A stretch of 53,726 nt of DNA from positions 1-53,726 of the forward strand of contig JAJPHS010000085.1 of NCBI GenBank assembly GCA_021325175.1, given 5' to 3'. Origin of the DNA: Terriglobia bacterium. Its GTDB lineage: Bacteria; Acidobacteriota; Terriglobia; Bryobacterales; Bryobacteraceae. The notes beneath the pieces were generated by a model that was not told where the DNA came from, did no database searches, and saw only the letters and a program-made list of their open reading frames with translations. A program made the position numbers and the translations under genes. Shown here one piece after another: positions 8,535-17,917 of this stretch. Numbering within the stretch: position 1 is the stretch's first letter; each line of letters begins with the position of its first letter.

Positions 8535-9113
8535 CTATTTCGAGCGGCTGGTCTCGCTCGCCAGCCTGCTCGCCAGCGGACGATCCTGACCCGCGTATTT
8601 GTTCCCCGCCTTCTTCCGGTACGGCACCGCCACCGGCGAGGAAAGCTGCTCGAAAGTAAACGAACAGATCCGCATTCCCGGATATAACGCGACCGGCATC
8701 CGCCCCAGATTGCTCAATTCCAGCGTCGCCTTGCCGGCCCAACCCGGATCGAACAGGCCCGCGGTCCCATGCACGATGATTCCGATTCTTCCGAGGCTCG
8801 ATCGCCCCTCCAGCCGTCCCAACACATCGTCATCCAGTTCCAGCGTCTCTTGCGTGATCGCCAGCGCGAATTCGTGCGGCTGAAGAATGAACGGCTCCTC
8901 CGGCGGCACGGTAATGGTCCGCATCAGGTCCTGAATCGCGGTGCGATCCCTCAGATCGATGAACGGATGCCGGCTATGCTCAAACACGCTGAACTCGTTG
9001 CCCAGCCGGAAATCCACCGAGCAGCTTCCCAACTGCTCCGGCGGCAGCTCCGGCGTGATCCGGATCTTGCCCTGCTCGATGTAGCGCCGGATATCAATGT
9101 CGGAAAGAACCAT
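8535..9113 (-). CDS. dcd: dCTP deaminase
   Basis: This 192-residue enzyme belongs to the trimeric dUTPase/dCTP deaminase fold and supplies dUTP for dTMP synthesis. The family motifs are SCSVDFRLGNEFSVF near the N-terminus, RSSLGRIGIIVHGTAGLFDPGW in the middle, and KATLELSNLGRMPVALYPGMRI, which carries the catalytic Glu. The start is ATG 9113, which gives the standard N-terminus MVLSDIDIRRYI; the frame continues upstream into the divergent spacer. The DCD and DCD-DUT types cannot be separated by eye. It is transcribed divergently from the phosphoglucomutase gene across 48 bp. Confidence 0.94.
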   Translation of the reverse strand: MVLSDIDIRRYIEQGKIRITPELPPEQLGSCSVDFRLGNEFSVFEHSRHPFIDLRDRTAIQDLMRTITVPPEEPFILQPHEFALAITQETLELDDDVLGRLEGRSSLGRIGIIVHGTAGLFDPGWAGKATLELSNLGRMPVALYPGMRICSFTFEQLSSPVAVPYRKKAGNKYAGQDRPLASRLASETSRSK

Positions 9114-9161
9114 AGGTTTTGAGATTAGCAATATTCGCAAGGTTCGATACGATGGAAGCGC

Positions 9162-10790
9162 ATGCCCGTCGATCCTCGCGCAGGCGAGCCTGCTCAGGCT
9201 CGCGACCTTATAAATATCCCGCGGCTGGTCACCGCGTATTTCGCCGAGCGTCCCGCGCGCCCGGTCGTGTTCGGAACCTCCGGACATCGCGGATCGCCGC
9301 TAGAGGGCGCCTTCAACGAATGGCACATCCTGGCCATCACCCAGGCCATCTGCGAGAATCGCCGGCAAAACGGCATCGGCGGTCCGCTGTACCTCGGATT
9401 CGATACTCACGCCTTATCCGAGGCGGCGTTTGCCAGCGCCCTGGAAGTGCTCGCGGCAAACGAGGTGGAGGTTCGGATCGCGCCCGGCGGCGAGTACACG
9501 CCGACCCCCGCCGTTTCCCACGCGATCCTCGCTCATAATCGCGGGCGCGAAAAAAATCGCGCCGACGGCATCGTCATCACTCCCTCGCACAACCCCCCGG
9601 AGGATGGCGGATTCAAATACAATCCTCCCCACGGCGGCCCCGCCGATAGCAAGACCACCGCCTGTATTCAAAACCGCGCGAATGAAATCCTCAAATGCGA
9701 GCTGGCCGGAGTGCGGCGCGTCCCGTTCGCTCGCGCGCTCAAATCGCCCACAACGAAGGAGCATGATTTTATTGCGCAATACACCGGCGGCCTGCGCGAC
9801 GTCATCGACATGGATGCGATCCGCGGCGTGAATTTCGGCATCGATCCGCTGGGCGGCGCCGGCGTGCATTACTGGGGGCCGATCGCCGAAAAATACAAGC
9901 TCAAAATAACCGTGGTCAACGACAACGTCGATCCGGCGTTCCGCTTCATGACTCTCGATTGGGACGGCCGCATTCGCATGGACCCGTCCTCGCCCTACGC
10001 CATGCGCGCGCTGGTGGCGATGAAGGATAAATTCGACGTGGCCGCCGCCTGCGACACCGATCACGATCGCCACGGGATCGTGACGCGCCGCGGCCTGATG
10101 CCACCTAATCATTATTTATCGGTGTGCGTCGATTATCTGTACCGCAACCGTCCGGGATGGAGCGCGTCCGCCGCGGCGGGCAAAACCGTCGTTTCCAGCA
10201 GCATGATCGATCGCGTCGCCGCCGGGCTCGGGCGCAAGCTGTTCGAGGTTCCGGTCGGATTTAAATTTTTCGTCGACGGCCTGCTCTCCGGCTCGATCGC
10301 CTTCGGCGGCGAGGAAAGCGCCGGCGCTTCGTTTCTCGATCGCCGCGGCGCGCCGTGGAGCACGGATAAAGATGGAATCATCGCCGCGCTGCTCGCCGCC
10401 GAGATCACCGCGCGCGCGGGCAGGGATCCGGCGGATTACTACGAATCGCTGTGCGAAAAATACGGCGCGCCGGTTTATGAGCGGATCGATGCTCCGGCAA
10501 ATGCAACCCAACGCGAAGCGCTCGCGAAATTGTCGCCATCCGATATCGCGGTGAAAGACCTGGCCGGAGAAAAGATCCAGCGGATTCTCACCCACGCGCC
10601 CGGCGATGGAAATCCGATCGGCGGCGTGAAGGTGGTTGCCGAAAACGGCTGGTTCGCGGCCCGGCCTTCGGGCACCGAGGACGTCTATAAAATCTACGCC
10701 GAAAGCTTTCGCGGCGTGGATCACCTGACGAAAATTCAGTGCGAGGCGCGCGAGATCGTGGCGAAAGTTTTGCGGGAGCGCGCGCGGTAA
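9162..10790 (+). CDS. pgm: Phosphoglucomutase, alpha-D-glucose phosphate-specific
   Basis: The 542-residue protein interconverts glucose 1-phosphate and glucose 6-phosphate for glycogen, trehalose and nucleotide-sugar synthesis. It has the N-terminal VVFGTSGHRGSPLEGAF signature and the phosphoserine loop ITPSHNPPEDGG with Ser142. The metal loop is CDTDHDRHG, the sugar-binding loop is FGGEESAG, and the phosphate-binding loop is ARPSGTEDVYK. This arrangement and length match the bacterial Pgm (EC 5.4.2.2) subgroup rather than phosphomannomutase. The gene ends 12 bp from the convergent copA. Confidence 0.95.
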   Translation: MPVDPRAGEPAQARDLINIPRLVTAYFAERPARPVVFGTSGHRGSPLEGAFNEWHILAITQAICENRRQNGIGGPLYLGFDTHALSEAAFASALEVLAANEVEVRIAPGGEYTPTPAVSHAILAHNRGREKNRADGIVITPSHNPPEDGGFKYNPPHGGPADSKTTACIQNRANEILKCELAGVRRVPFARALKSPTTKEHDFIAQYTGGLRDVIDMDAIRGVNFGIDPLGGAGVHYWGPIAEKYKLKITVVNDNVDPAFRFMTLDWDGRIRMDPSSPYAMRALVAMKDKFDVAAACDTDHDRHGIVTRRGLMPPNHYLSVCVDYLYRNRPGWSASAAAGKTVVSSSMIDRVAAGLGRKLFEVPVGFKFFVDGLLSGSIAFGGEESAGASFLDRRGAPWSTDKDGIIAALLAAEITARAGRDPADYYESLCEKYGAPVYERIDAPANATQREALAKLSPSDIAVKDLAGEKIQRILTHAPGDGNPIGGVKVVAENGWFAARPSGTEDVYKIYAESFRGVDHLTKIQCEAREIVAKVLRERAR

Positions 10791-10802
10791 TGCGCGCCGC
10801 CG

Positions 10803-12872
10803 TCACACCGCGGTCCGGCGCAGCCGCAGGCTGTTGAACACGACCGTAAGCGAGCTCGCCGCCATCGCCGCGCTGGCGATCACCGGATTCAAAAATCCGA
10901 GCGCCGCGGCGGGAATCGCGACCACGTTGTAGCCGAACGCCCAGAACAGGTTCTGTTTCATAATCCGCGAAGCGGCGCGAGAGAGCCGGATCGCCCGCGC
11001 AATCCCCGCCAGATCCGGCCGCAACAGAGTTACATCGCCGGCATCGATGGCGATGCCCGTTCCCGACCCCATGGCGAATCCGCAATCGGCTTGCGCCAGC
11101 GCCGGCGCGTCGTTGATTCCGTCGCCCGCCATCGCCACCACGCGGCCCGCGGCTTTGAGCCGTTTGATCTCCGTGACTTTTCCCTCCGGCAAAACGCCGG
11201 CCACGACGCGCTCGATCCCAACCTCAGCGGCAACCGCCTGCGCCGCCTCCGGACGATCGCCGGTGAGCAAAACGCAGTCCAGGCCAAGCTGCCGGAATTC
11301 GCGCACCGCCTCTTTCGCTCCCGCCCGGATCGGATCGCTCACTTCAAACACGCCGGCGGGGACGCCATCGATCGAGACCACAATTCCACCGCTGCCGCTC
11401 GCCACACGCACGCGCTTCCCTTCAACCGTCGCCTCGACGCCCTCACCGGCGATCGCCAGAAATTCCGACGGCTCCGGCGCTTCGATGCCGCGCGAGGCGG
11501 CATATTCCAGGATGCTGCGCGCCAGCGGATGCTCGCTGCGCCGTTCCGCTCCGGCCGCAAGGCGCAGCGCGTCGTCGCCGATGCGCGCCTCAACGACGCG
11601 CGGCCGGCCCTCGGTCACCGTTCCGGTCTTATCGAGAACCAACGTATCGATCCGCCGCAGTTTCTCGAGCACCTCGCCGCCCTTAATCAGCAATCCGAGC
11701 TTTGCCGCGCGGCCCGTCGCCACCATGATCGCCGCGGGCACGGCCAATCCCATCGCGCAGGGACAGGCGATGATCAGAACCGAAATGGCGATGGCCGCTG
11801 CCTTGGCCAGTGCCGCTCCGGCGATCAGCCATCCACCGAGCGTCGCCAACGCCAGCAACACTACCACCGGAACGAAAATGCCGCTGATCCGGTCCGCGAG
11901 CTGCTGCGTCGGCGCGCGCGTGGCCTGCGCCTGACGCATCAACTCGACGATTCGCGCCAGCACGCTCGATTCGCCGAGCGAGGTGGCGCGATAACGAAAG
12001 CTCCCGGTGGTGTTCACCGTTCCGCCGATCACGGAATCGCCCGCGCCCTTCTTCACCGGCATCGGCTCGCCGGTGACCATCGATTCGTCGATGTAGCTGG
12101 ACCCGTCGGCAATCTCCCCGTCCACGGGAATTTTTTCTCCGGGCCGCACCACGATCAGATCGCCGCGAGCTACCGAAGTTACCGGCACGTCCACTTCACG
12201 GCCTTCTCGCGACACACGCGCCACCGCGGGCTGCAACCGGACCAGCTCGCGCAGCGCGCTGGTGGTCTGCCGCCGGGCCCGGGCTTCGAGCGCACGGCCG
12301 GTGAGGATAAACGCGACAATCCACACCGCGGATTCGTAATAGACATCGCTGACGTGGAAGGCCGCCGGCGCAAACGTCGCCGCCAGCGAATACACAAACG
12401 CCCCCATGGTCCCAAGCGCGACCAGCGTATTCATATCCGCCGAGGCGTGCCGCGCCGCGCTCCAGGCGGCGGCGTAGATGCGCCCACCCGCCCAGATCAT
12501 CACAAATAACGCAATCGCCAGCAAAACGTAATGCGCCGGCGCGGTGCGCAGCATCGAAAACGCCATCGACGCCCCGCCCAACGCCAGGCTCACGATCGCC
12601 TTGCGCGCCAGCTCCCGCGCTTCCCTGCTCTGTTCGGCTTCGCGATCGGCGCCGGATTTTTCGAGCTCGGCGCCGTAGCCGCTCTCGCGGATGGCATCAA
12701 TCAGCGCGTCCGGCTGCGTGTTCTTCGGATCGAACGCCACCCGCGCTTCCGCGGTCATCAGATTGACCGTGGCTTGCTTGACGCCGGGCGTTTGTTCGAG
12801 CGCGCGCCGCACGTGCGCCTGGCACGCCGCGCAGCTCATTCCCTCTACGTGAATATTTATGGTTTCGATCAT
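10803..12872 (-). CDS. copA: Copper-translocating P-type ATPase
   Basis: This 689-residue P1B-type ATPase exports Cu(I) from the cytoplasm. One N-terminal heavy-metal-associated domain has [10 protein letters not shown] (Cys14, Cys17). The membrane metal site is CPC in [14 protein letters not shown] (about residue 370). The phosphorylated Asp is in [11 protein letters not shown] (about 413), and the hinge is [16 protein letters not shown]. The start at ATG 12872 overlaps the stop of the copZ-like gene by 4 bp, and the HMA domain begins at once, which supports this start over the longer open frame. It is a single-HMA version; many CopA proteins carry two. With the chaperone gene it forms a copper-resistance unit behind htpX. 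Confidence 0.95.
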   Translation of the reverse strand: MIETINIHVEGMSCAACQAHVRRALEQTPGVKQATVNLMTAEARVAFDPKNTQPDALIDAIRESGYGAELEKSGADREAEQSREARELARKAIVSLALGGASMAFSMLRTAPAHYVLLAIALFVMIWAGGRIYAAAWSAARHASADMNTLVALGTMGAFVYSLAATFAPAAFHVSDVYYESAVWIVAFILTGRALEARARRQTTSALRELVRLQPAVARVSREGREVDVPVTSVARGDLIVVRPGEKIPVDGEIADGSSYIDESMVTGEPMPVKKGAGDSVIGGTVNTTGSFRYRATSLGESSVLARIVELMRQAQATRAPTQQLADRISGIFVPVVVLLALATLGGWLIAGAALAKAAAIAISVLIIACPCAMGLAVPAAIMVATGRAAKLGLLIKGGEVLEKLRRIDTLVLDKTGTVTEGRPRVVEARIGDDALRLAAGAERRSEHPLARSILEYAASRGIEAPEPSEFLAIAGEGVEATVEGKRVRVASGSGGIVVSIDGVPAGVFEVSDPIRAGAKEAVREFRQLGLDCVLLTGDRPEAAQAVAAEVGIERVVAGVLPEGKVTEIKRLKAAGRVVAMAGDGINDAPALAQADCGFAMGSGTGIAIDAGDVTLLRPDLAGIARAIRLSRAASRIMKQNLFWAFGYNVVAIPAAALGFLNPVIASAAMAASSLTVVFNSLRLRRTAV

Positions 12873-13057
12873 GCGCGGGGTTGAAAGCCGGCCTGGCGAA
12901 TCGCCTCGACCGCCTCCGATTCGCGCCCGGCCGGAACCGAAACGTCGGCGTATCCGACCTGCACCTCGTCCACGATCACCCCGGGAGTTTTCTCCAGCGC
13001 TTTCCGGACGCGGCGCACGCACGCCTCGCAATGCATTCCATCGATTTGAATTCGCAT
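12869..13057 (-). CDS. Heavy-metal-associated (CopZ-like) copper chaperone
   Basis: This 62-residue protein is a single HMA ferredoxin-like domain. The metal-binding loop is [11 protein letters not shown] with Cys10 and Cys13, and the rest follows the usual beta-alpha-beta-beta-alpha-beta pattern. It would hand Cu(I) to the ATPase encoded immediately downstream, with which it shares a 4-bp overlap. The gene begins 2 bp after the htpX stop codon. It could instead be a detached first HMA domain of the ATPase, since CopA here has only one; a frameshift separation is less likely because of the clean overlap. Confidence 0.9.
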   Translation of the reverse strand: MRIQIDGMHCEACVRRVRKALEKTPGVIVDEVQVGYADVSVPAGRESEAVEAIRQAGFQPRA

Positions 13058-13059
13058 AA

Positions 13060-13920
13060 TTACCTTACCGGCGCATAGCGCATGGCTTCCAGGCGCGCGA
13101 TCCGCTCCTCGGTGGAGGGATGGGTGGAGAACAGCTTCATCAATCCGCCGCGGCCAAAGGGGTTCAGGATAAACAGGTGCGCGGTCGAAGGCGAAGCGTC
13201 CGTCATCGGATTGCGAGCGATGCCAATTTCGAGTTTGCGCAGCGCCGAGATCAGCCCGTCGGGCGAATGCGTGTATTTGGCCGACGCCGCGTCGGCACTG
13301 AATTCACGCGTGCGGGAAATCGCCATCTGGATCAGCAGCGCCGCCAGCGGAGCGACGATCATCATCAGCAAGCCTGCCCAGGCGTTGCCGCGTTCCTCCT
13401 CGTCGTTTCCGCGAGGGCCAAACCAGAATGCCATGCGCGCCAGAAACGTCAGCGCCGAGGCCAGCGTGGCGGCCACCGAGCTGATCAGAATATCGCGATG
13501 CAGCACATGGCCCAGCTCGTGCGCCACCACGCCTTCCAGCTCCCGATCATTCATCAGGCGCAAAATACCCGCGGTAAACGCGACCGAGGCGTGATGCGGA
13601 TTGCGGCCCGTGGCGAAGGCGTTCGGAGAATCCTCAGGAATCAGCCACAGCTTCGGCATCGGCAGCCCCATGTTCCGGGTGAGATTATAAACCAACGGAT
13701 AAACGCGGGCGTACACCTCGGCGTTTTCCTCCGGCGTCACCGGCTGCGCATTGTAGCTCATCAGGGCGAGACGCTCGGAAAAAAAATAGCTGAAAAAATT
13801 CATGGCCACTGCCATCGCCAGTCCCCATTCAAGCCCGGTGCGCCCACCGAGCATTTCTCCGGCAAAAAGCAGCAATCCGCTCAGCACGCCGAGCAAAAGT
13901 ACGGTTTTTACGGCGTTCAT
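13060..13920 (-). CDS. htpX: HtpX-type membrane zinc metalloprotease
   Basis: The 286-residue M48 protease degrades damaged inner-membrane proteins. It has two N-terminal transmembrane segments (about residues 5-20 and 30-47) and the zinc-binding motif HELGH at 134-138 with catalytic Glu135. Two more hydrophobic segments (about 150-170 and 185-203) are followed by [15 protein letters not shown], which carries the third zinc ligand. The C-terminus has the [17 protein letters not shown] motif typical of HtpX. AGGAG lies 6 nt before ATG 13920. It heads a leftward operon with copZ and copA, so membrane proteolysis and copper export may be induced together; that link is inferred from position only. 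Confidence 0.95.
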   Translation of the reverse strand: MNAVKTVLLLGVLSGLLLFAGEMLGGRTGLEWGLAMAVAMNFFSYFFSERLALMSYNAQPVTPEENAEVYARVYPLVYNLTRNMGLPMPKLWLIPEDSPNAFATGRNPHHASVAFTAGILRLMNDRELEGVVAHELGHVLHRDILISSVAATLASALTFLARMAFWFGPRGNDEEERGNAWAGLLMMIVAPLAALLIQMAISRTREFSADAASAKYTHSPDGLISALRKLEIGIARNPMTDASPSTAHLFILNPFGRGGLMKLFSTHPSTEERIARLEAMRYAPVR

Positions 13921-13947
13921 GTAATCTCCTCTTCAATCTTACAGACG

Positions 13948-13977
13948 AAAAAAGGGGACGGCGGATTCTCCGTCCCC
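13948..13977 (-). terminator. Rho-independent terminator of hsp20
   Basis: Read on the minus strand, GGGGACGG pairs with CCGTCCCC (8 bp, GC-rich) around an 8-nt loop and is followed directly by six Ts. It sits about 16 nt after the hsp20 stop codon and before the htpX start, separating the two transcripts. Confidence 0.88.
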
Positions 13978-13992
13978 AAAACAACCGGCCGA

Positions 13993-14433
13993 TCAGTTGT
14001 TGCTGAACTGCACCTTGATCTGGCGCGGTTTCGCCACTTCCTTTTTGGGCAGCGTGACCGTCAGGACGCCGTTTTTGTAATCGGCCTTGACGTTTTCCGG
14101 GTCCACGGTATCCGGCAGCGCAAAGACACGCTCAAACGTGCCGTAGGACCGCTCCACGCGATGCCAGCCGCCGCTGCCATCCTTGGAATCCTCGAACTTC
14201 CGCTCGCCGCGGAGCATGAGTGTGCCATTTTCCATGCGGACATCGATGTCCTTCATATCGATATCCGGGATGTCGGCCTTTAAAATCAACTCGTTCTCCG
14301 TCTCTTTGATATCCACCGGCGGTACCCAGGGGCGGGCGCCCGGCTCGGAAAACAGACGACTGACGGTGTCCTGGAAGAGACGAAGACCAGGGGTATCGAA
14401 TTCCGGAACTTGAGAGTATTTGATCACAGCCAT
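13993..14433 (-). CDS. Hsp20/alpha-crystallin small heat shock protein
   Basis: This 146-residue ATP-independent holdase keeps unfolding proteins soluble. The alpha-crystallin domain spans about residues 40-135: VDIKETENELILKADIPDID, then GERKFEDS, FERVFALPDTVDPENVKADY and GVLTVTLPKKE. A short N-terminal arm precedes it and a short tail lacks a clear I-x-I motif. A GGAGG site lies upstream of ATG 14433. It is transcribed alone from a near-consensus promoter (14474-14502) and ends at a strong terminator (13948-13977). Neither a HrcA/CIRCE site nor a clear ROSE thermometer is evident. Confidence 0.95.
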   Translation of the reverse strand: MAVIKYSQVPEFDTPGLRLFQDTVSRLFSEPGARPWVPPVDIKETENELILKADIPDIDMKDIDVRMENGTLMLRGERKFEDSKDGSGGWHRVERSYGTFERVFALPDTVDPENVKADYKNGVLTVTLPKKEVAKPRQIKVQFSNN

Positions 14434-14473
14434 TGTGGCGTTTCCTCCTGTGGTTTTATCTACTCACAAAACA

Positions 14474-14502
14474 ATAATATAATATGCGCGTTATATTGTC
14501 AA
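14474..14502 (-). promoter_or_regulatory. Promoter of hsp20 with an inverted repeat
   Basis: On the minus strand a perfect TTGACA (14497-14502) is separated by 17 bp from TATTAT (14474-14479), one mismatch from the -10 consensus. The spacer and -10 box lie within an imperfect AT-rich inverted repeat (CAATATAA, then TTATATT-ATTG) centred on GCGC, a plausible repressor site. The 5' leader would be about 35 nt. Confidence 0.75.
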
Positions 14503-14541
14503 GTATTTTAAAAGTCTAGTACGCACCCACCCGCAAAGCGT

Positions 14542-14575
14542 AAAAAAAGCTCGCGCCCTATTCAGGCGGCGAGCT
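14542..14575 (-). terminator. Rho-independent terminator of the cupin/NHL operon
   Basis: On the minus strand AGCTCGC (14569-14575) pairs with GCGAGCT (14548-14554), the stem extends through further GC pairs, and seven Ts follow. It lies about 20 nt after the cupin gene stop and upstream of the hsp20 promoter. Confidence 0.88.
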
Positions 14576-14596
14576 CTCAGATAGTTTGTAAGTCTT

Positions 14597-15148
14597 TTAT
14601 TTTCCGCCGTATCCGGCGGGCAGAACCTTGTGCGGATCAACCCGGATCACCAGATAGACGATCTGCGGGCTGGAGATCTCGCTGAACCAGTGCGGCGTAT
14701 TCGGGGGAATGATCACGACGTCGCCGGGGCCGACCTTACGGCTGACGCCGTTATCGATGGCTCCGCCGGACGTGCTGGGACCATTCAGCACCTTCACCAC
14801 CTGGCTGGTATCGGGCACTTCGCGAGGATTTTCGATGGTCCCGCCGGTCACGAGCACGCCGTTACCCTCGATAAAATGATAGATCTCGGTTATCTGGCTG
14901 TGCTCGATTCCGTTGGGAGTCTGCTTGCCTTCGGTCCTGGCGCGGTGGACCACGCCGATGCCGACGTTGTATTCACCGTTAATACTCACCACGCGAATCG
15001 CCTGATCGCTGACCGCGGCCGAGGCGGTCTTCTTCACGGTCGCCTGGATTTCGGCGTTGCTGACGTCGGTTGCCTGGCCGCGCGGCTCGTGCTGCGACTG
15101 CGCCCACGCGGCCCCGATGGCGAAAATCAGCAGGAAAACGCGCTTCAT
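14597..15148 (-). CDS. Exported cupin-domain protein
   Basis: The 183-residue protein starts with a signal peptide (MKRVFLLIFAIGAAWAQ, cleavage expected after AWA), so it is periplasmic or secreted. The rest forms one cupin barrel. The first metal motif region is EHSQITEIYHFIEGNGVLVTGG, and the second is GPGDVVIIPPNTPHWFSEI with the terminal His. The usual HxH of cupin motif 1 is changed (EHSQITEIYHF), so metal binding may involve different residues. I cannot assign a substrate. It lies 12 bp downstream of the NHL-repeat gene on the same strand and ends at a strong terminator, so the two form an operon. Confidence 0.85.
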   Translation of the reverse strand: MKRVFLLIFAIGAAWAQSQHEPRGQATDVSNAEIQATVKKTASAAVSDQAIRVVSINGEYNVGIGVVHRARTEGKQTPNGIEHSQITEIYHFIEGNGVLVTGGTIENPREVPDTSQVVKVLNGPSTSGGAIDNGVSRKVGPGDVVIIPPNTPHWFSEISSPQIVYLVIRVDPHKVLPAGYGGK

Positions 15149-15160
15149 ATTTATTTATAT

Positions 15161-16501
15161 TTACAGCGGGCTCTTCGCCGTTTTCGGCCAGAGTATGCCC
15201 TGGTCGAGCTTGTTCACCGGACCCATCCCTTTATAAACGAACTTCTGGATGCGCTGGCCGCGGTAAGTCTCCGTCGTGAAAATGTTGCCTTTGGAATCCG
15301 TGGCAATGCTGTGCACCGCGTAGAATTCGCCAGGCTGGCGCCCGCCGTCGCCGAAGCTGGTCAGCACGTCGAGCGAATCGCGGTCGAGAATATGGACCTT
15401 TTCGTTGGTGCCGTCCGCCAGGTAGATGTATTTCTGCTGCGGATCCTTGGAGAACGCAATGTCCCAGGTGGATCCATCGCCGAGAGTGTTCTTATAAAGG
15501 ATTTTCTCCTTCACATAAGTACCGTCGGTCTTGAACACCTGGATGCGGTCGTTGGGGCGGTCGCAGACGTAGAGCAGACCGTCGTTGGAAAGCGCGACCG
15601 AGTGGACCGGCGTGCGGAACTGCTGCGCGGGCGGCTCATTTGGATCGTACGGTTTCGGCGGAAAGCCGAAATAGGCGTCGTCCGGCTTGTGGCCGTAGGC
15701 GCCCCAATAGCGCTTAAACTGGCCGGAATCGGCGTCGAAGACGATGACGCGGCGATTGCCGTAGCCGTCGGCGACGTAAACCTCGTTGGTCTTGGGGTCC
15801 ACCAGGATCTTGGCCGGTAGGCCCAGATTGTTGGTGTCGTTGCTGCCGTGGCTTTGCCCGGCTTTGCCGATCTGCATCAGAAATTTGCCATCCTGAGTGA
15901 ATTTGATGATCATGCTGTCGTGATAAAGAGGCGGGTCGCCGGGGCCGCGCCGCCCGCCGCCCTTCTTATCGCCGCCCTTGCCCGCGCCGCCCGCGAAGCC
16001 GACCTCATCCGGCGGCATGTTCTTACGCGCGCCGTTGCCCCCGATCCAGACGTTGCCTTTATAATCGACCGTGATGCCGTGGTTCTGCGCCGGCCACACG
16101 TATCCGTCGCCATCCTCGCCGCCCCAGCTCTTGAGCAGATTTCCTTCTTCATCGAACTCGAGCACGGGAGGCGCGGGCGCGCAGCATTCCGCCTCCACTA
16201 CGCCGCGCTTGCGCTTGGCGCCGGGGGGATTGGGCGCCGCGTAATCTTCCATTGCCTCCAGGCTGCCCTGCCGGTGGATGATCCAGATATGATCCTGCGC
16301 GTCGACGGAAACGCCGATCACGTTGCCCATCACCCAATGGTTCGGCAGGGGCTTGGGCCACATCGGATCGACTTCAAAGCGGGGCGCCTGGGTCCCGCCG
16401 GCGGCGCTCACCGTCGAGCGATGATCAAGCAGTGTTGTTCCGGCTCCGAGCGCCACCAGCACGGCGCCGAACGTAGCGCCAATTCGGAGATTGCGATTCA
16501 T
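15161..16501 (-). CDS. Exported NHL-repeat/six-bladed beta-propeller protein
   Basis: The 446-residue protein begins with a signal sequence or anchor (about residues 8-25) and continues as a beta-propeller. Repeating blade motifs are visible, such as GITVDYKGNVWIGG, ILVDPKTNEVYVADGYGNRRVIVFD, VALSNDGLLYVCDRPNDRIQVF and SIATDSKGNIFTTETYRGQRIQKF. This NHL architecture resembles the peptidyl-alpha-hydroxyglycine amidating lyase fold but is usually of unknown function in Acidobacteriota, where such proteins are numerous. A Gly-rich insert (about 175-195, GAGKGGDKKGGGRRG) interrupts the second blade region. GGGAGG upstream of ATG 16501 is a good ribosome binding site. It heads an operon with the cupin gene and is divergent from the HupE-like gene across 43 bp. 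Confidence 0.85.
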   Translation of the reverse strand: MNRNLRIGATFGAVLVALGAGTTLLDHRSTVSAAGGTQAPRFEVDPMWPKPLPNHWVMGNVIGVSVDAQDHIWIIHRQGSLEAMEDYAAPNPPGAKRKRGVVEAECCAPAPPVLEFDEEGNLLKSWGGEDGDGYVWPAQNHGITVDYKGNVWIGGNGARKNMPPDEVGFAGGAGKGGDKKGGGRRGPGDPPLYHDSMIIKFTQDGKFLMQIGKAGQSHGSNDTNNLGLPAKILVDPKTNEVYVADGYGNRRVIVFDADSGQFKRYWGAYGHKPDDAYFGFPPKPYDPNEPPAQQFRTPVHSVALSNDGLLYVCDRPNDRIQVFKTDGTYVKEKILYKNTLGDGSTWDIAFSKDPQQKYIYLADGTNEKVHILDRDSLDVLTSFGDGGRQPGEFYAVHSIATDSKGNIFTTETYRGQRIQKFVYKGMGPVNKLDQGILWPKTAKSPL

Positions 16502-16544
16502 ACTTCCTCCCTGAGGTTTCTCGACACGCGTTATTCTACAGACA

Positions 16545-17912
16545 ATGGCAGCAATTATATCCCATTCCTCGCGGCGTATCCAGTGGATGGCGGCAGCCCT
16601 GGTTCTGGCCTGCTCGGCGTGGGCTCACGATATTCCCAACGATGTCGCGGTGCAGATGTTCGTCAAACCCGACCCCGGCGTGCTTCACGTACTGGTGCGG
16701 GTGCCGCTGGTGGCCATGCGCGATATCAATTTTCCCGAGCGTCCGGACGGCTACCTGGATCTGGCCCGAACGCCTCCGCTGCTTGCCGGCGCGGCGAAGT
16801 TGTGGATCTCCGATTTCATGGATTTTTACGAAAACGGAACGCCGCTGGCCAAGCGCCCCGCGATCGCGGCCACACAGCTTTCCCTGCTCTCGGATCGATC
16901 CTTTTCCTCCTACCAGCAGGCCATGGCGCACCTGCATGGCCCACCCCTGCCGGAATCGACTGACGTGGTCTGGAACCAGACCCTGATGGATGTGCAGTTC
17001 GATTATCCGATTCACGACCAAAACGCGCGATTCTCGATCGATCCGAAACTCGGACGCCTGGGCCTGCGCGTGGTAACCGGGCTGCGATTCGTGACCCCTT
17101 CCGGCGCGGTGCGGGCTTTCGAATTTATCGGCGACCCGGGAATGGTGCATCTCGATCCGCGCTGGTATCAGGCCGCCGGCCGGTTCGTGGTAATGGGATT
17201 CGAGCATATTCTGGACGGCACGGATCATCTGCTGTTCCTGTTTTGCCTGGTGATTCCGTTCCGGAAATTCCGCGCGCTGTTTCCGATCGTGACGGCCTTC
17301 ACCGTGGCGCACTCGATTACGCTGATTGCCTCGGCCTACAATCTGGCGCCCGGCGCACTGTGGTTTCCGCCGCTGATTGAAACCGGCATCGCGGCCTCGA
17401 TCGTCTACATGGCTCTCGAAAACATCGCTGGCCAAAGCACGGTGCATCGCCGCTGGATCATCGCATTCTGCTTCGGGCTGGTGCACGGCTTCGGATTCTC
17501 CTTCGCGCTGCGCCAAACCATGCAGTTCGCCGGATCGCATATGCTGACGTCATTGTTGTCGTTTAATTTCGGGGTTGAGCTGGGGCAGTTGCTGGTTCTG
17601 CTTCTGATGATCCCGGCGCTGGATCTGTTTTTCCGCTACGCGGTCGCCGAGCGGATGGGGACCATAATTTTATCGGCTCTGGTGGCGCACACCGGCTGGC
17701 ACTGGATGATGGACCGCTGGGATACCTTCCGCAGATTCAATATCGAGTGGCCGGAATGGACGCCGGCATTTCTGGTGACGGTGCTGCATTGGGCGATGGC
17801 GATTGTTGCGGTCGCCGGGGCGCTGTGGCTGGTTTCGGCACTCGTGGCGCGCCGCCGCGCCGATGAGGCGCGCCAGGAGAATTCGCCCGCGCCGCAGGCC
17901 GCGATAGAATAG
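16545..17912 (+). CDS. HupE/UreJ-like membrane protein with a large extracytoplasmic domain
   Basis: The 455-residue protein has an N-terminal signal sequence (MAAALVLACSAWA) and an extracytoplasmic domain of about 190 residues of unknown fold. The C-terminal HupE/UreJ_2 membrane domain starts GFEHILDGTDHLLFLFCLVIPF. That first His-rich motif, the later FTVAHSITLI and the GLVHGFGFSF segment are the hallmarks of the HupE/UreJ_2 family, proposed to handle nickel or other metals. About seven transmembrane segments are visible. No hydrogenase or urease genes are near, so a nickel role is not supported by context. An ATG 14 codons later (16587) is an alternative start. A DinB-like gene follows after 5 bp. 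Confidence 0.8.
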   Translation: MAAIISHSSRRIQWMAAALVLACSAWAHDIPNDVAVQMFVKPDPGVLHVLVRVPLVAMRDINFPERPDGYLDLARTPPLLAGAAKLWISDFMDFYENGTPLAKRPAIAATQLSLLSDRSFSSYQQAMAHLHGPPLPESTDVVWNQTLMDVQFDYPIHDQNARFSIDPKLGRLGLRVVTGLRFVTPSGAVRAFEFIGDPGMVHLDPRWYQAAGRFVVMGFEHILDGTDHLLFLFCLVIPFRKFRALFPIVTAFTVAHSITLIASAYNLAPGALWFPPLIETGIAASIVYMALENIAGQSTVHRRWIIAFCFGLVHGFGFSFALRQTMQFAGSHMLTSLLSFNFGVELGQLLVLLLMIPALDLFFRYAVAERMGTIILSALVAHTGWHWMMDRWDTFRRFNIEWPEWTPAFLVTVLHWAMAIVAVAGALWLVSALVARRRADEARQENSPAPQAAIE

Positions 17913-17917
17913 CTCTC

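Noticed and set aside
12873-13031. Longer CopA starting at 13031
   Set aside because: The extra 53 codons lie entirely over the copZ-like gene in another frame and are Arg/Gly-rich; the ATG at 12872 is in a typical 4-bp overlap.
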